Below are positions 45,359 through 55,691 of a stretch of DNA of 64,000 nt, in pieces. The notes under the pieces are model-generated. The model did not search any database. It was not told the DNA's origin and saw only the letters and a program-made list of their open reading frames with translations. The position numbers were made by a program, and so were the translations under genes. Every line of letters starts with the position of its first letter. The stretch's first letter is position 1. Origin of the DNA: Pseudomonas tremae (GTDB lineage: Bacteria > Pseudomonadota > Gammaproteobacteria > Pseudomonadales > Pseudomonadaceae); assembly GCF_001401155.1 (NCBI RefSeq), contig NZ_LJRO01000181.1, positions 47,131 through 111,130 of the forward strand. The letters run 5' to 3'.

Positions 45359-47958
45359 ACCTGAAGTCCCTGTTCGCCAAGCTGAACGAAACGAGCCGTA
45401 CCGCCACTGAGAGCGCTGCAGCGCTGTGCCTGTCGGAGAACCATTACGACGTAGAGGTCGAGCATTTGCTTTTGCAATTGCTCGACAGCAACGAGAACGA
45501 TCTGCCAGTGATCCTGCGTCACTACGATGTGGTGCCTGATCGCCTGCAAGCGCAGCTGGTAACGGCGCTGGGGACCTTCAAGAAGGGCAACACACGTACA
45601 CCGGCCCTCTCGCCGCACATCACCCGCATGATCGAACAGGCCTGGGTGCTGGCGTCGATCGAGTTCGGTCAGTCGCAGATTCGCACCGGGCACCTGATTC
45701 AGGCCCTGCTGGACGACGATGCACTGCGTCGCGTGGTCATCGGTTCGGCCCCGGAACTGGAAAAAATCAACGCCGACGACCTGCGTCTCAACCTGAGCGC
45801 GCTGGTCGAGGGCAGCCCCGAGACCAAACTGAGCAAGCCGCTGGCGAACGCTGACGCAAGCACAGGCGCCACCACCAAGGGCAACGGCAAGACTCCGGCG
45901 CTGGACCAGTACACCGTCAACCTCACCCAGAGCGCTCGCGACGGTCGTATCGACCCGGTATTGGGACGCGAATTCGAAGTACGGCAGATGGTCGATATCC
46001 TGACCCGCCGCCGTCAGAACAACCCGATCCTGACCGGTGAAGCCGGCGTGGGTAAAACAGCGGTCGTGGAAGGTCTGGCGCTGCGTATCGTCCAGGGTGA
46101 CGTTCCATCGGTGCTCAAAGACGTCGCCATTCACACGTTGGACCTGGGCTTGCTGCAAGCCGGTGCCGGGGTCAAGGGCGAGTTCGAGAACCGCCTCAAG
46201 TCAGTCATCGAAGAAACCAAGCGCAGCCTGCACCCGATCATTCTGTTCATCGACGAAGCTCACACGTTGATCGGTTCGGGCGGCCAGGCCGGGCAGAACG
46301 ATGCCGCCAACCTGCTCAAACCTGCGCTGGCTCGTGGTGAGCTGCGCACTATCGCCGCTACCACTTGGGCGGAGTATAAAAAGTATTTCGAAAAAGATGC
46401 CGCGCTGGCGCGTCGCTTCCAGGTCGTGAAAGTCGAAGAGCCTGACGAAGACAAGGCCATCCATATGCTTCGCGGGCTGCTGGCGAAAATGCAGGAACAC
46501 CACAAGGTCACCGTGATGGACGAAGCGCTGGTGCAGGCCGTGCGACTATCCAACCGCTACATCACGGGTCGCCAGCTGCCGGACAAAGCGGTCAGCGTGC
46601 TCGACACCGCTTGCGCCCGCGTCGCGCTGGGTCAATCGGCGCAGCCAGGCGCACTGGAAGACTGCAAGCGTCACATCGATAACCTCAACGCAGAAATCGC
46701 TGTGCTAGAGCAGGAAACCGCCAAGGGCAGTGATCACGCACGCCGCCTGACCGCCCTGCACGAAGAGCTAAAAGCCGAACAGGCCACCCGCGAGTCGCTG
46801 GAACAACAGTGGAAGCGCGAGCTGGAACTGGTCGAGAAACTCGGCGCACTCAGCGTTCCGGAACGCGGCGAGCCTGATGCCGAGCAAATTGCCGCAGTTC
46901 GCGCCGAACTGGCCAGCGTTCAGGGCGAGCAGCCGCTGGTCCATGCATTGGTGGACGGCGGCACGATTGGCGAAGTGATCTCTGGCTGGACCGGCATCCC
47001 ACTGGGAAAGATGCTGCGCGACGAGATCGACACCGTGCAAAGTCTGCCTGCGCTGCTGGGTGAACGCGTACTGGGTCAGGATCACGCGCTTGAAGAAATC
47101 GGCAAGCGCATCAAGATCTCCCGAGCGCGCATGGAAGACCCGAACAAGCCTATCGGTGTATTTCTGCTGCTGGGTCCAAGCGGCGTCGGCAAGACCGAAA
47201 CCGCGCTGGCGCTGGCTGACACGCTGTATGGCGGCGAGCGTAACGTCATCACCATCAACATGTCCGAATACCAGGAAGCGCACACGGTCTCCAGCCTCAA
47301 GGGCTCCCCGCCTGGCTACGTCGGTTACGGCGAAGGCGGCGTGCTGACCGAAGCCGTGCGCCGCAAGCCCTACAGCGTGGTGTTGCTCGACGAGGTGGAG
47401 AAAGCCCACCCGGACGTGCTCGAGCTGTTTTTCCAGGTATTCGACAAGGGTGTTCTGGACGACGGCGAAGGTCGCGAGATCAATTTCCGCAATACCGTGA
47501 TTATCCTCACGTCCAACACAGGCACCGACCGCATCATGCAGTGGTGCCTGAACACCGAGCAGAAGCCGACTCCCGATGACATCGTGGAAGGCCTGCGCGA
47601 CGAGCTGAACCAAGTGTTCAAGCCTGCGTTCCTGGGTCGTCTGACCATCGTGCCGTACTACCCGGTGCAGGACGCCATCCTGGAGCGCATCGTCGGACTG
47701 AAGCTGGAGCGCATTCGCAAGCGTTTCGAGCGCAATCATCAGGCGGTGCTGAGTTACGACCAGGCGCTGATCAAAGCCATCGCCTCGCGCTGCACTGAAG
47801 TGGACAGCGGCGCACGTAACATCGACAACATTCTGTCCAAGACCCTCATGCCGGAACTCGCCCAGCGGGTGCTCGAGCGGATGGCGCAGGACAAACCGAT
47901 TCAAAGTCTGAGCATCGACCTGGGCAGCGACGGCGATTTCGCCTACACCCTGACCTGA
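45355..47958 (+). CDS. tssH: T6SS sheath-recycling AAA+ ATPase ClpV
   Basis: An 867-residue hexameric ATPase that disassembles contracted TssB/TssC sheath. The N-domain (about 1-165) carries the ClpV-type sheath-binding start. Two AAA+ modules have Walker A motifs 'GEAGVGKTA' and 'GPSGVGKTE' with Walker B '[12 protein letters not shown]' and '[14 protein letters not shown]', separated by a coiled-coil middle domain. The start is GTG 45355, coupled to tssG. Confidence 0.97.
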   Translation: MNLKSLFAKLNETSRTATESAAALCLSENHYDVEVEHLLLQLLDSNENDLPVILRHYDVVPDRLQAQLVTALGTFKKGNTRTPALSPHITRMIEQAWVLASIEFGQSQIRTGHLIQALLDDDALRRVVIGSAPELEKINADDLRLNLSALVEGSPETKLSKPLANADASTGATTKGNGKTPALDQYTVNLTQSARDGRIDPVLGREFEVRQMVDILTRRRQNNPILTGEAGVGKTAVVEGLALRIVQGDVPSVLKDVAIHTLDLGLLQAGAGVKGEFENRLKSVIEETKRSLHPIILFIDEAHTLIGSGGQAGQNDAANLLKPALARGELRTIAATTWAEYKKYFEKDAALARRFQVVKVEEPDEDKAIHMLRGLLAKMQEHHKVTVMDEALVQAVRLSNRYITGRQLPDKAVSVLDTACARVALGQSAQPGALEDCKRHIDNLNAEIAVLEQETAKGSDHARRLTALHEELKAEQATRESLEQQWKRELELVEKLGALSVPERGEPDAEQIAAVRAELASVQGEQPLVHALVDGGTIGEVISGWTGIPLGKMLRDEIDTVQSLPALLGERVLGQDHALEEIGKRIKISRARMEDPNKPIGVFLLLGPSGVGKTETALALADTLYGGERNVITINMSEYQEAHTVSSLKGSPPGYVGYGEGGVLTEAVRRKPYSVVLLDEVEKAHPDVLELFFQVFDKGVLDDGEGREINFRNTVIILTSNTGTDRIMQWCLNTEQKPTPDDIVEGLRDELNQVFKPAFLGRLTIVPYYPVQDAILERIVGLKLERIRKRFERNHQAVLSYDQALIKAIASRCTEVDSGARNIDNILSKTLMPELAQRVLERMAQDKPIQSLSIDLGSDGDFAYTLT

Positions 47959-47979
47959 TCGATCACCCATAGGTAGCAC

Positions 47980-48738
47980 GTGATGAATAAAAGACTTCAA
48001 GGCAAAAGTTCCTCGAAGCCAGCCTTGGCAAGGTGCCTGGCTGTTCTGGCAGTGATGATGGCGCTGTCCGCCTGTGGCGTGACAGACCGTGTCGCCAAGC
48101 GCATGGATGACACCTGGGCTGGCGACATGATGTTCGGTGACAACGAGAAAGTGATCCTGACGACCGACGGTGGCAACCAGCTCAACCCCGATGAGTACGG
48201 CAAGCCGCTCTCGGTGGTGGTGCGCGTTTATCAACTGTCCTCGCTGGAGCGCTTCGAGTCCATCGACGCCGACAGCCTCTGGGATAATCCACAAAAGGCG
48301 TTGGGCAACACGCTGGTCGAAAGCAAGGAGCTGATTCTGCTGCCGGGCATGGGCCAGACCGATCAATGGCCGCTGAACCCCAACGCTTCGTACGTGGGCA
48401 TCGCGGCGTTCTTTCGGACTGACGAGAACAGCCGCTGGAAAGTGGCGTTCGACGCCAATACGTTGCGCAAGGACGGTATCTGGTTCTCGTCCGACGGTGT
48501 TCGCGTGCTGGTGGACAACAACTACATCCTCGCCGCCCGCGGTGTGGATGTGCTGAACAGACTCAAGACCGAAGAGCAGTTCAACAAATCCAATGCATTG
48601 CCGGTAAAACCTGCAGAAAAGACCTTGACCGATCGTGCGCAGGACGCGGCAGTTCAGCAAGTTCAGGACTCTGCCAGCAGCTCCGCTAAAAAAGCGGCGG
48701 ACTCACAATTCAATTCTTTGTTGGAAGGCGCCAAATGA
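47980..48738 (+). CDS. tssJ: T6SS outer-membrane lipoprotein TssJ
   Basis: A 252-residue lipoprotein that anchors the TssLM membrane complex to the outer membrane. The signal peptide ends in the lipobox 'MALSAC' with Cys32. The TssJ beta-sandwich is visible as 'YGKPLSVVVRVYQLSSLERFE' in part, 'LGNTLVESKELILLPG' and 'YVGIAAFFR'. The C-terminal Ala/Ser/Lys-rich tail makes it longer than many TssJ proteins. It overlaps tssK by four bases. Confidence 0.95.
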   Translation: MMNKRLQGKSSSKPALARCLAVLAVMMALSACGVTDRVAKRMDDTWAGDMMFGDNEKVILTTDGGNQLNPDEYGKPLSVVVRVYQLSSLERFESIDADSLWDNPQKALGNTLVESKELILLPGMGQTDQWPLNPNASYVGIAAFFRTDENSRWKVAFDANTLRKDGIWFSSDGVRVLVDNNYILAARGVDVLNRLKTEEQFNKSNALPVKPAEKTLTDRAQDAAVQQVQDSASSSAKKAADSQFNSLLEGAK

Positions 48739-50078
48739 GCAAACAAAGCCGCGTGATGTGGTCGGAAGGCATGTTCCTTTTGCCACAACATTTCCAATAC
48801 CAGGATGAGTTTCATCAGCATCAGCTTGCTGAGTCGACCCTGCGCAACACCCCCTTCCACTGGGGTGTGCAAACCCTTGAGGTCGATGTAGAGGCACTGG
48901 CGACCGGCTCGCTGCAGCTGAAGCGCCTGAAGCTGGTGTTCCCGGACGGCAGCCTTTACGACGCCCCACAGCACGATCCGCTGCCTGCTGCACGCGACCT
49001 GAAGAACCTCATCAAAGGTGGCGAAATCAAGGTTTACGCAGCGCTTAAACTGCCTGAACCGTTTGGCCTGAACTACGTCGAAGACGGTCAGGAACAGAAG
49101 AGTGCCCGGCGTTTCCGCAAACAGTTCGACACGCTGCCGGACCTCAACGAAGGCGATCTGGAAAACGAGATCACCAGCCTGCGGCTGAACGTCGTGATGC
49201 TGGTCGATGGCGACAGTCTGGACGGTTACAGCTACTGCCCGATTGCCCGACTGGCGCGCAACAACATCGGTGGCTTCAACCTTGATGCTCACTTTGTGCA
49301 TCCGACCCTGCACGTGGGCACTCACGAGACACTGATCGGCCTCGGCAGGCGCCTGATCAGCGTGTTGCAAGCCAAGAGCAAAGCGCTTTCCGGTCGCCGT
49401 CGCGAACGTGCGGACCAGATCGCCGAGTTTGGTTCCAGCGACGTGACGCTGTTCTGGCTGCTGAACACCGTCAACCGGGCTTATCCGCAACTGGCACACC
49501 TACTGGCCCATCCACGCCTGCATCCAGAGCGTCTGTACCTGTTTCTTGCCGAACTGGCAGGCGGTTTGCTGACCTTCTCGCTGGACACCCAGCTCACCGA
49601 CATTCCGGATTACGATCATCAGGACCCGGCCGCCTCGCTGGTAAAGCTTGACGAACTGGTTCGTCTGTTGCTCGAGAACGTGATCCCGAACCAGTGCATC
49701 GTCATCAACCTGAGCCAGGTCAGACCGTCGTACTGGCAAGGCCAGTTGCTGGACCCGCGCCTCACCGAAGCCGACTTCTATATCTCGGTACACGCCGACA
49801 TGCCTGGCTCCAGCCTACTGGAACTGGTGCCGCGCGCGTTCAAGGTGGGCTCGCCGGAAGACATCGAAGTGGTCGTCAACAGCGCCATGCCTGGTGTCAC
49901 ACTGAACCACTCGACACGTCTGCCGAACGCCATTCCGGTGCGCCTGGACAACCATTATTTCTCCATCGAGCCGCATGGCCGGGTGTATGAGCGAATGATG
50001 GAAGCCCAGGCCATTTCCTTCTACGCGCCCAGCGCGTTTACCAATCTCAAGCTTGAACTGTTGGCGGTGCTTAAATGA
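48735..50078 (+). CDS. tssK: T6SS baseplate protein TssK
   Basis: A 447-residue trimeric protein linking the baseplate to the membrane complex. The typical start 'RVMWSEGMFLLPQHFQYQDEF' is present, along with 'IARLARNNIGG' and the C-terminal head near 'YFSIEPHGRVYERMMEAQAI'. It overlaps tssL by four bases. Confidence 0.97.
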   Translation: MSKQSRVMWSEGMFLLPQHFQYQDEFHQHQLAESTLRNTPFHWGVQTLEVDVEALATGSLQLKRLKLVFPDGSLYDAPQHDPLPAARDLKNLIKGGEIKVYAALKLPEPFGLNYVEDGQEQKSARRFRKQFDTLPDLNEGDLENEITSLRLNVVMLVDGDSLDGYSYCPIARLARNNIGGFNLDAHFVHPTLHVGTHETLIGLGRRLISVLQAKSKALSGRRRERADQIAEFGSSDVTLFWLLNTVNRAYPQLAHLLAHPRLHPERLYLFLAELAGGLLTFSLDTQLTDIPDYDHQDPAASLVKLDELVRLLLENVIPNQCIVINLSQVRPSYWQGQLLDPRLTEADFYISVHADMPGSSLLELVPRAFKVGSPEDIEVVVNSAMPGVTLNHSTRLPNAIPVRLDNHYFSIEPHGRVYERMMEAQAISFYAPSAFTNLKLELLAVLK

Positions 50079-50788
50079 ATGATGCCGTGATGCAAGGTGC
50101 CGCTACGGCCGCAACCGAAAAGCCTACGCTCAAAGACCTGGTACGGGACTTCATCACCATGGCGCTGATCGTGCGTCGCGGTCGCCAGTCGACCTCGGTC
50201 ACTGCGTTCGAAGCCAGCGTCGATACCTTTTTCGCTAACCTCGAGCGCCAGGCGCGCAGCGCCAATTACAGCGTCGAACAGGTCAAGGACGCCCAGTACG
50301 CACTGTGCGCATTCCTTGATGAAAGCGTGCTGCGCTCAGGCGATAACGACATGCGTCGCCACTTCGAAATGGAGCCGTTGCAGTTCCGTTATTTCGGGGT
50401 TCACCTCGCGGGTGAGGGCTTCTTCGAGAAGATTGAGCTGCTGCGCGCCGACGTGAAGAAAAACCTCGATGTGCTCGAGGTGTACCACCTGTGTCTGGCG
50501 CTGGGTTTCGAAGGCAAGTTCGGCCTCGGCCAGAAAGACCAGCTGCGCTATCTGGCCAACACCCTGGGTCAGGACATTGCGCGGCATCGCAAGACGCCCA
50601 AGGCACTGTCGCCGGACTGGGCGTTGCCTGATCAGGTTTCACAGATGCTTCGTCATGAAGTGCCGGTCTGGCTCTATCTGGTGCTCATTGCGCTCGTGTG
50701 CCTGGCTGTCTATCTGACACTCGACTGGTTGCTGGGCAAAGACGTGGCCGCGTTGGCCGAACAAATCAGCCAACTGTTCAATGCTTGA
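50075..50788 (+). CDS. tssL: T6SS membrane-complex protein TssL (DotU-like), short form
   Basis: A 237-residue inner-membrane protein. A cytoplasmic DotU-type helical domain ('LCAFLDESVLRSG', 'HLAGEGFFEKIELL', 'LEVYHLCLALGFEGKFG' in order) is followed by a single C-terminal membrane helix ('VWLYLVLIALVCLAVYLTL'). It lacks the peptidoglycan-binding OmpA extension some TssL proteins carry. In this cluster such a domain occurs instead on the short TssM-like protein downstream. Confidence 0.96.
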   Translation: MNDAVMQGAATAATEKPTLKDLVRDFITMALIVRRGRQSTSVTAFEASVDTFFANLERQARSANYSVEQVKDAQYALCAFLDESVLRSGDNDMRRHFEMEPLQFRYFGVHLAGEGFFEKIELLRADVKKNLDVLEVYHLCLALGFEGKFGLGQKDQLRYLANTLGQDIARHRKTPKALSPDWALPDQVSQMLRHEVPVWLYLVLIALVCLAVYLTLDWLLGKDVAALAEQISQLFNA

Positions 50789-50818
50789 GCCCCGCTCAGG
50801 TAACCGAGTCAGGAAGAC

Positions 50819-53800
50819 ATGAAGACATTATTGCGTCTGTTAAAAAGTTTCTGGTTTCTGGTCCCGATACTGTGGCTGGCGAGCCTCGCCGTGTGCTGGT
50901 TTTTCGCCCCCAGAATCAGCTGGCTGCAAGGCTACATGCTCGAAGCGATGGCGATCATCAGCGCCTTCTATCTGCTGCTGATCGTGCTGCGTCAATACCG
51001 GCGGATCCGTACCGAACACAACCTCGAGAATCTGGTCCAGATCGAAGTTGACCGTTCGCTGAAATCGACCGGCGAGTTCCGCGATCAGCAAGTGCTTCGC
51101 GACCGTCTCAAGCATGCCATCGCCATGTTGCGTACCGATCGTTCGGCGGGTGGCGGCGGCTCATCGGCGCTCTACGACCTGCCGTGGTATCTGGTCATCG
51201 GCATGTCGGCGGCGGGCAAGACCTCGTTGCTGACGCGCTCGGGCCTGTCGGCCAGTATTGCCAGCAGCGCCAACGACACGGAAAGCGGCACCCAGCACTG
51301 CGATTGGTACTTCAGCCCTGAAGCGGTGATGATCGATACCGCTGGCCGTTACCTTCGCGACGACCAGTCGGCCAGCGAGTTCGCTGCGTTCCTGCGCATG
51401 CTCAAGAAGCAACGCAGTAAAGCGGCTGTCAACGGCCTGGTGCTGGTGGTCAGCCTGCCGGAACTGTTAGCTGCCTCTGCCGCAGAGCGTAACGAGATGG
51501 GCGCGCGCCTGGTATCGCGCATCGAGGAATACACCGATTGCCTGGATGCCAACCCGCCTATCTACTTGATGTTGACCAAGACCGACCAGTTGCCGGGCTT
51601 CAATCAGGCATTTGAAGGTCTGGACCTGCACGAGCGCCAACAGCCGCTGGGCATGACCTTCGGTCTGAACGAGATCAACACCCAAAGCCTGCGCTCGGTG
51701 CTCAAAACCAAGTTGGCAAATCTGCAGGCGCATGTCAGTCGTCACGTCGACTCGCAGATAACCGCGCTGGGTGCCAACGCCAACAGTGCGCTGCTGAACT
51801 TCCCCAGCTACTTTGCTGAACTGTCGACCGTTCTCGAAGAGTTTCTGCAGCACTTTGCGCGCAGTAACGTCAACGGTAACCCGCTGTTGTTGCGCGGCCT
51901 GTACTTCACCAGCGCCCTGCAAACCGAAAAACAGCTGACGCCGGTCTATGAAGATGACCTTTCAGAGTCTTTCGCCTTGCTGCCGGCCTCCGAAGCCGCT
52001 GCGCTGGAGCAGGAGCAAAACCGCAAAACCGGTGATCGCAGCTATTTCATCACCGACACCTTCCGACGCGTCATCTTCCCTGACCGCGACCTGACGCTGT
52101 ACCAGTCACGCCACGGCCGGGACAGATCAATCGGCCCGATTGCCATTGGGGTGGCGCTGCTCGCCGGGCTGGCCTTCATCGGCTGGCAAACCCTGTCGTT
52201 CCAGAACAACCGGCAGTGGCTGGCTTCTATCAGCCAGCAACTGACCGAGCTGGAACAATCCCCGGACCGCGCGCAACGCCTCGCTTCCGGCCAAGGGCTG
52301 GAATTGCTGCGCAATCAGTTGGCGATCATCGAGAAATACCGCACCAAGGGCGTACCGCTGCAACTCAGTGGTGGCCTGTATCGCGGTAGTGATATCTATC
52401 TCGCCACACAGACCGCTTACTTGCAGCAGTTGCGTACCCAGGCGCTGGAGCCAATCACACTGAAGCTGCAATTGCAGATGCGCGAATTCAACGAGTTCGC
52501 AAAAACCATGGACCCGCAGTATGGCTTCGGCGCTGCAACCGCTGGCTCTGGCACCAAAACAGGCAAGGCACGCGCTCAGGGCCAGAAACTGCTGGACCGC
52601 GGCACTCGCAACCTGGCAGCAGGCCGTCCGACCAGCCTGGGCAGTATCCCGCGCAGCACAGGCGATGTTGCCAATCGCCTGACTGGCGCCGCCCGTGGCA
52701 CAGCCAGCCAGACACGCAGCGAGGCGATTGCCGCTCTGCGCAATCCGGCGACCGCCAACGATGCGGCCGAGCTGTCGGCGACGACAGGCGGTTTGTCGTT
52801 GTCGGAAGAAATGCTCGGCCGACTCGATGAACGGCAGGTCGCGTCCATCATCGAGTCATACAACGCCCTCAAGCTTTATCTGATACTGACTCAGCCCACC
52901 GCGCATCCGGAAACCGAGTTTGTCGGTGTGGCGCTGCCGGTGGCCTGGACAGGTATTTCCAGCGATGCCAACCCGATCAGCGACAACGTGATCGAGGACA
53001 ACTCGCCGGTTTACGTGCAACTGCTCAAGAATGGCGACGCGCCGGCCATGCCACGCAATGAACAGTTGATCGATGAAACTCGCAAGAGCCTTAAGTTCTT
53101 CATGATTTCCAGCTCGCTGGTGGACCGTGAATACCTGCGCCTGCAACTTGAATCGAGCCGTCAGTTCCCGGCCATCGGCCTGAATGACCTGGTGCCGATG
53201 CCCGGCCGCCAGTTGCTGTATGGCTCGGAAGCGGTACCTGCGATTTTCACCCGCCAAGGCTGGGATGAGTTCGTCAAACCCGAGTTGATCAAGCTGGTGT
53301 CGGGCAATCTGCGTAACGAGACGGACTGGGTACTTGATGGCGAGGGCGGTGACAGCGTCGTACAGAAAGCCAACTTCGTCCGTGAGTTCATGACCCGTTA
53401 CAAACGTGACTACACGCAGGTCTGGTACACCATGATCGACAGCATCGGTGTGCGTCGCTTCAGCGATATGGTAAATGCCACGCAACAGTTGTCGTTGCTC
53501 AGCGATGTGCGTAACTCACCAGTAAAACTCCTGCTGTCGGCGGTCAACGAGAACACCCAGTGGGACGTACCTGCACCGCGTGAAGCACAGCAGACCGGGG
53601 TCAAGCGCGATGACGGTTTCTGGGGCAAGGTCGGCGGTATCTTCGACAACAAGGAAGCTGCAGCCAGTGTGCTGACCTCGCCACTGCCCGCGGTCGACGA
53701 CGGCAGCCTGGCCAAGCGTTTCGAGCCTGTTTCGCGGGTCTTCGCAGCGCAGAACGCCGAAGGCGCCGACAGCACAATCATGGACCGCTACCTTGCTGCG

Positions 53801-54736
53801 TTGCGCAAGCTCAAGGTCCGGATGAGCAATATCCAGCGTTCGCAGGATGTCGGTAAAAGCAGCAAGCAGTTGATCAGTGAAACCCTGGAAGGCCAGCCGA
53901 GCGAAGTCACCAACGTGCGCAACTACGTTGAAACCACGGTCGATACCAGCCAGGGCGGGCTTTCCACGTCGCTGCAAAGCCTGTTCAGCCTGCCGATCCA
54001 GTTCGCCTGGGAAACCCTGCGTGACCCGGCTGGCGAGCAAATCGCTAAAGCCTGGGCCAAACAGGTTGCCAAGCCTTGGGAACAGGTCATGGCGCATCGT
54101 TACCCGATCGCTCCCGACAGCCGCAACGAGGCATCGGTGAAAGATCTGCAACGCTTCGTCGATCCGGAATCAGGCCTGCTGCCGAATTTCAAACGCAACG
54201 AAATCGGCAACCTGTCCGATGGCGAAGGTCTGGGCATGAGCAGCGGCAGCAAGGCACCGCTGGTCAATCCGAAACTGGTCAGCAATATCGACAAGGCCAG
54301 CTCGCTGGGCGAAGTCATCGCCAGCCTGTCGGACCGCGACAATGGCTTCGAGATCATGCTCGAGCCGTCGGCCTACTTCACTGACATCATCTTCACGCTG
54401 GATGGCCAGGAACAACATTACCGCAACGGCAAAACCAGCTGGAGCCGCTTCTCCTGGCCAGGCACTACCACCGCACCGGGCGCACGCCTGGACGTAGTGA
54501 CGCTGTCGGGCGAACGCATTACCGTGTTCGACTACACAGGGCGTTGGGGCCTGCTGCGCATGAACGACAGTGCGCGTGTTGCCGACCTCGACGGCATCCA
54601 GCAGCGTTTCAGCTGGAACACCGCCAAAGGTCCGGTCAGCCTCGTGGTTCGCAACTATGGCGGCGTAAAACTGACCGACCTGGCGAACGTCAAGGCGCTG
54701 AGTGCCTTGAATGCAACTGATGGACGGACCAAGTGA
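50819..54736 (+). CDS. tssM: T6SS membrane-complex protein TssM (IcmF), full length
   Basis: A 1305-residue inner-membrane protein spanning the periplasm to TssJ. Two N-terminal helices (about 12-30 and 42-57) are followed by a cytoplasmic GTPase-like domain with Walker A 'GMSAAGKTS' (residues 128-136), 'MIDTAGRY' and 'LMLTKTDQLPG'. A third helix ('IGPIAIGVALLAGLAFIGW') lies near residue 440. A large periplasmic region ends in the IcmF C-terminal beta domain. It is coupled to tagF, which starts 32 bases after its stop. Confidence 0.97.
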   Translation: MKTLLRLLKSFWFLVPILWLASLAVCWFFAPRISWLQGYMLEAMAIISAFYLLLIVLRQYRRIRTEHNLENLVQIEVDRSLKSTGEFRDQQVLRDRLKHAIAMLRTDRSAGGGGSSALYDLPWYLVIGMSAAGKTSLLTRSGLSASIASSANDTESGTQHCDWYFSPEAVMIDTAGRYLRDDQSASEFAAFLRMLKKQRSKAAVNGLVLVVSLPELLAASAAERNEMGARLVSRIEEYTDCLDANPPIYLMLTKTDQLPGFNQAFEGLDLHERQQPLGMTFGLNEINTQSLRSVLKTKLANLQAHVSRHVDSQITALGANANSALLNFPSYFAELSTVLEEFLQHFARSNVNGNPLLLRGLYFTSALQTEKQLTPVYEDDLSESFALLPASEAAALEQEQNRKTGDRSYFITDTFRRVIFPDRDLTLYQSRHGRDRSIGPIAIGVALLAGLAFIGWQTLSFQNNRQWLASISQQLTELEQSPDRAQRLASGQGLELLRNQLAIIEKYRTKGVPLQLSGGLYRGSDIYLATQTAYLQQLRTQALEPITLKLQLQMREFNEFAKTMDPQYGFGAATAGSGTKTGKARAQGQKLLDRGTRNLAAGRPTSLGSIPRSTGDVANRLTGAARGTASQTRSEAIAALRNPATANDAAELSATTGGLSLSEEMLGRLDERQVASIIESYNALKLYLILTQPTAHPETEFVGVALPVAWTGISSDANPISDNVIEDNSPVYVQLLKNGDAPAMPRNEQLIDETRKSLKFFMISSSLVDREYLRLQLESSRQFPAIGLNDLVPMPGRQLLYGSEAVPAIFTRQGWDEFVKPELIKLVSGNLRNETDWVLDGEGGDSVVQKANFVREFMTRYKRDYTQVWYTMIDSIGVRRFSDMVNATQQLSLLSDVRNSPVKLLLSAVNENTQWDVPAPREAQQTGVKRDDGFWGKVGGIFDNKEAAASVLTSPLPAVDDGSLAKRFEPVSRVFAAQNAEGADSTIMDRYLAALRKLKVRMSNIQRSQDVGKSSKQLISETLEGQPSEVTNVRNYVETTVDTSQGGLSTSLQSLFSLPIQFAWETLRDPAGEQIAKAWAKQVAKPWEQVMAHRYPIAPDSRNEASVKDLQRFVDPESGLLPNFKRNEIGNLSDGEGLGMSSGSKAPLVNPKLVSNIDKASSLGEVIASLSDRDNGFEIMLEPSAYFTDIIFTLDGQEQHYRNGKTSWSRFSWPGTTTAPGARLDVVTLSGERITVFDYTGRWGLLRMNDSARVADLDGIQQRFSWNTAKGPVSLVVRNYGGVKLTDLANVKALSALNATDGRTK

Positions 54737-54767
54737 GGATGAGCATGGCGGATCTGGAGGGCAGCAG

Positions 54768-55691
54768 ATGATTGGCTGCTTCGGAAAAGTGCCCGCGAGC
54801 GCAGACTTCGTCAGCCTGCATGGCGCCAGCGAAGAAGCCTGCGAGTTCGACGCCTGGCTGCAGGGCGCGCTCGCCGACATGCAGCACCGCGAAGACTGGC
54901 GCACGCTTTTCGACCGGTTGCCAGTGTGTTTCTTCAGCTACCGGGCACGCAACGGCAATTGGCTGGTGGGCGGTTTGATCAGCTCACGGGACTCCAGTGC
55001 GCGACGTTATCCGTTCTTCATCTTTCAAACGGTGAAGGCCAGCGATGCCGGCGTGTTTGTGAACCCGTTCACCCTGAGCGAACTGTTCGCCGGGCAGATC
55101 AAGCCGTTGTTGCACATGGCGGCGCAGGCGGAAGGCACTGCGGTGCTGTTCGAGCGCATAAGGGCCTTGCGCCCGTTGCAAGGGCAGGACTTCGAGCTGT
55201 TCCGGCGTGTGCATGAAAAGTTTCTGGTGAACTTCACGCTGCGTGACATCGCCAAGTCGCTGGAGAGTTCTTACCCCGAGTTCATCAGCAATGCCGTGCT
55301 CACCAGGCTGCAAGCGTTGAGCCGACCGTCACACAAGGCGCCGGTCGGGATTTCCCTGCCGCTACCTGCCGAACGGGGCTTGAAGAACCCGACTGCAGAT
55401 CTTTGGGTCAACTGGTTGTCGCGCCTCAACGCAAACAACGCTGTGCCACAGATCAGCATTCTGGCGGACGACTTCATGCGCCCCAGGCTGTTCTGTTTTC
55501 CGTCCCGCAATACCACAGGCGTGTACCGCGTGGTGACGGGCGTGGGTGAGCATTCGGAGAACTATGACGTGCTGGCCCCTTTCGACGCGTTCGACGAACA
55601 CCACCGAGGCCATGTGTTTCCAGACATAAACCGCCCTCTTTATGACGTTATCGACCGTTTTGTCGATGTGCTGGATTTGAAGTCCGTATGA
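54768..55691 (+). CDS. tagF: T6SS-associated protein TagF
   Basis: A 307-residue cytoplasmic protein with the N-terminal TagF/ImpM domain ('MIGCFGKVPASADFVSLHGA' onwards to 'SRDSSARRYPFFIF'). In other pseudomonads TagF acts as a post-translational brake on T6SS assembly. ATG 54768 has GGAGG seven bases upstream; the frame is open from 54711 inside tssM, but the domain starts at 54768. The next gene's ATG overlaps its stop. The threonine-phosphorylation partners PpkA, PppA and Fha are not seen in the window. Confidence 0.92.
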   Translation: MIGCFGKVPASADFVSLHGASEEACEFDAWLQGALADMQHREDWRTLFDRLPVCFFSYRARNGNWLVGGLISSRDSSARRYPFFIFQTVKASDAGVFVNPFTLSELFAGQIKPLLHMAAQAEGTAVLFERIRALRPLQGQDFELFRRVHEKFLVNFTLRDIAKSLESSYPEFISNAVLTRLQALSRPSHKAPVGISLPLPAERGLKNPTADLWVNWLSRLNANNAVPQISILADDFMRPRLFCFPSRNTTGVYRVVTGVGEHSENYDVLAPFDAFDEHHRGHVFPDINRPLYDVIDRFVDVLDLKSV